Source: Spirochaetota bacterium (lineage in GTDB: Bacteria > Spirochaetota > Leptospiria > Turneriellales > Turneriellaceae). Taken from it: DNA of 5,611 nucleotides. A model generated the notes under the pieces. The model made no database searches. It worked only from the letters and a program-made list of their open reading frames with translations, and was not told where the DNA came from. Position numbers and translations under genes: made by a program. Position 1 is the first letter of the stretch, and the number at the start of each line of letters is the position of its first letter. The stretch lies in assembly GCA_029561505.1 (NCBI GenBank), contig JAKQXK010000072.1:1-5611 (forward strand), written 5' to 3'. Of this stretch, positions 5,507 through 5,611 are shown in pieces.

Positions 5507-5611
5507 TTACCAAGCGTTTTCGTCGCCGCGATCACGGCGAAAGTTTCCGCCGCCGCCGCCACGGCCACCGCGGCCGCCGCCCCCACCGCTGCGACCACCG
5601 CCGCCGCCATA
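5507..5611 (-). CDS. C-terminal tail of a Gly/Arg-rich protein, probable RNA-binding protein (partial)
   Basis: Only the last 34 codons and the TAA stop (complement of 5507-5509) are present; the gene continues beyond base 5611. The tail consists of three blocks of five glycines separated by RS, RGGR and similar, giving RGG-box character, then NFRRDRGDENAW at the C terminus. RGG-type tails are typical of bacterial glycine-rich RRM proteins (known from cyanobacteria and spirochaetes) and of some DEAD-box RNA helicases. It is not a single-stranded DNA-binding protein tail, because the acidic DDxIPF-type end is missing. The upstream domain that would decide the family is outside the window. The gene has its own terminator before mutL. 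Confidence 0.75.
   Translation of the reverse strand, partial: YGGGGGRSGGGGGRGGRGGGGGNFRRDRGDENAW
5546..5608 (-). repeat. GGC-rich low-complexity tract coding for polyglycine/Arg
   Basis: A 63-base tract of near-repeated GGC/GGT codons (21 codons, of which 17 are Gly, three Arg and one Ser) lies in the tail of the partial gene. It is markedly richer in G+C than the neighbouring DNA. Codons are mixed (GGC, GGT, GGG, GGA), so this is not a pure triplet repeat, but length changes by slippage are plausible. Confidence 0.7.

Overview
The window is ordinary, gene-dense chromosomal DNA of moderate-to-high G+C content from a Gram-negative (double-membrane) bacterium. ExbB/ExbD imply an outer membrane to energise. 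MutL carries the C-terminal endonuclease signature, which points to a lineage without MutH/Dam-directed repair, so not an enteric bacterium. A Gly/Arg-rich RNA-binding-type tail, a membrane PAS protein and a near absence of Shine-Dalgarno sequences would fit a spirochaete of the Leptospira/Turneriella group, but that placement is inference with low confidence.

Plus strand, 1-2970: a compact run of an exbB-type proton-channel gene (its 5' end probably outside the window), exbD one base behind it, a six-helix membrane protein with PAS-like cytoplasmic domains and no recognisable output domain, and then, after 42 bases, a small three-helix membrane protein that I do not recognise. The 5' end of the last gene is doubtful. 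Its only ATG lies in the stem of a perfect 9-bp hairpin, and the next 120 bases look more like a leader (promoter-like hexamers, a small hairpin with a T-run, two T homopolymers) than normal coding sequence.

Plus strand, 2967/2991-3629: a stand-alone RibD C-terminal (dihydrofolate-reductase-like) reductase without a deaminase domain. Its conserved first strand appears to begin upstream of the first ATG, which suggests a CTG start overlapping the stop codon of the preceding gene.

Minus strand, 5611-3651: the last 34 residues of a Gly/Arg-rich protein (probable RNA-binding protein), a two-hairpin 3' region ending in a very strong intrinsic terminator, and then mutL. mutL starts only 23 bases after the terminator U-tract and has no visible ribosome-binding site. 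mutL and the reductase gene converge with 21 bases between their stop codons.

ExbB and ExbD would form one proton-driven inner-membrane motor; their TonB-like partner is not in the window. MutL is an independent DNA-repair unit. I see no mobile element, CRISPR array, tRNA or rRNA, and no clear new multi-gene system. The most notable points are the orphan PAS membrane sensor beside exbBD, the hairpin and leader before the unknown membrane gene, the probable non-ATG start of the reductase, and the terminator-mutL arrangement.
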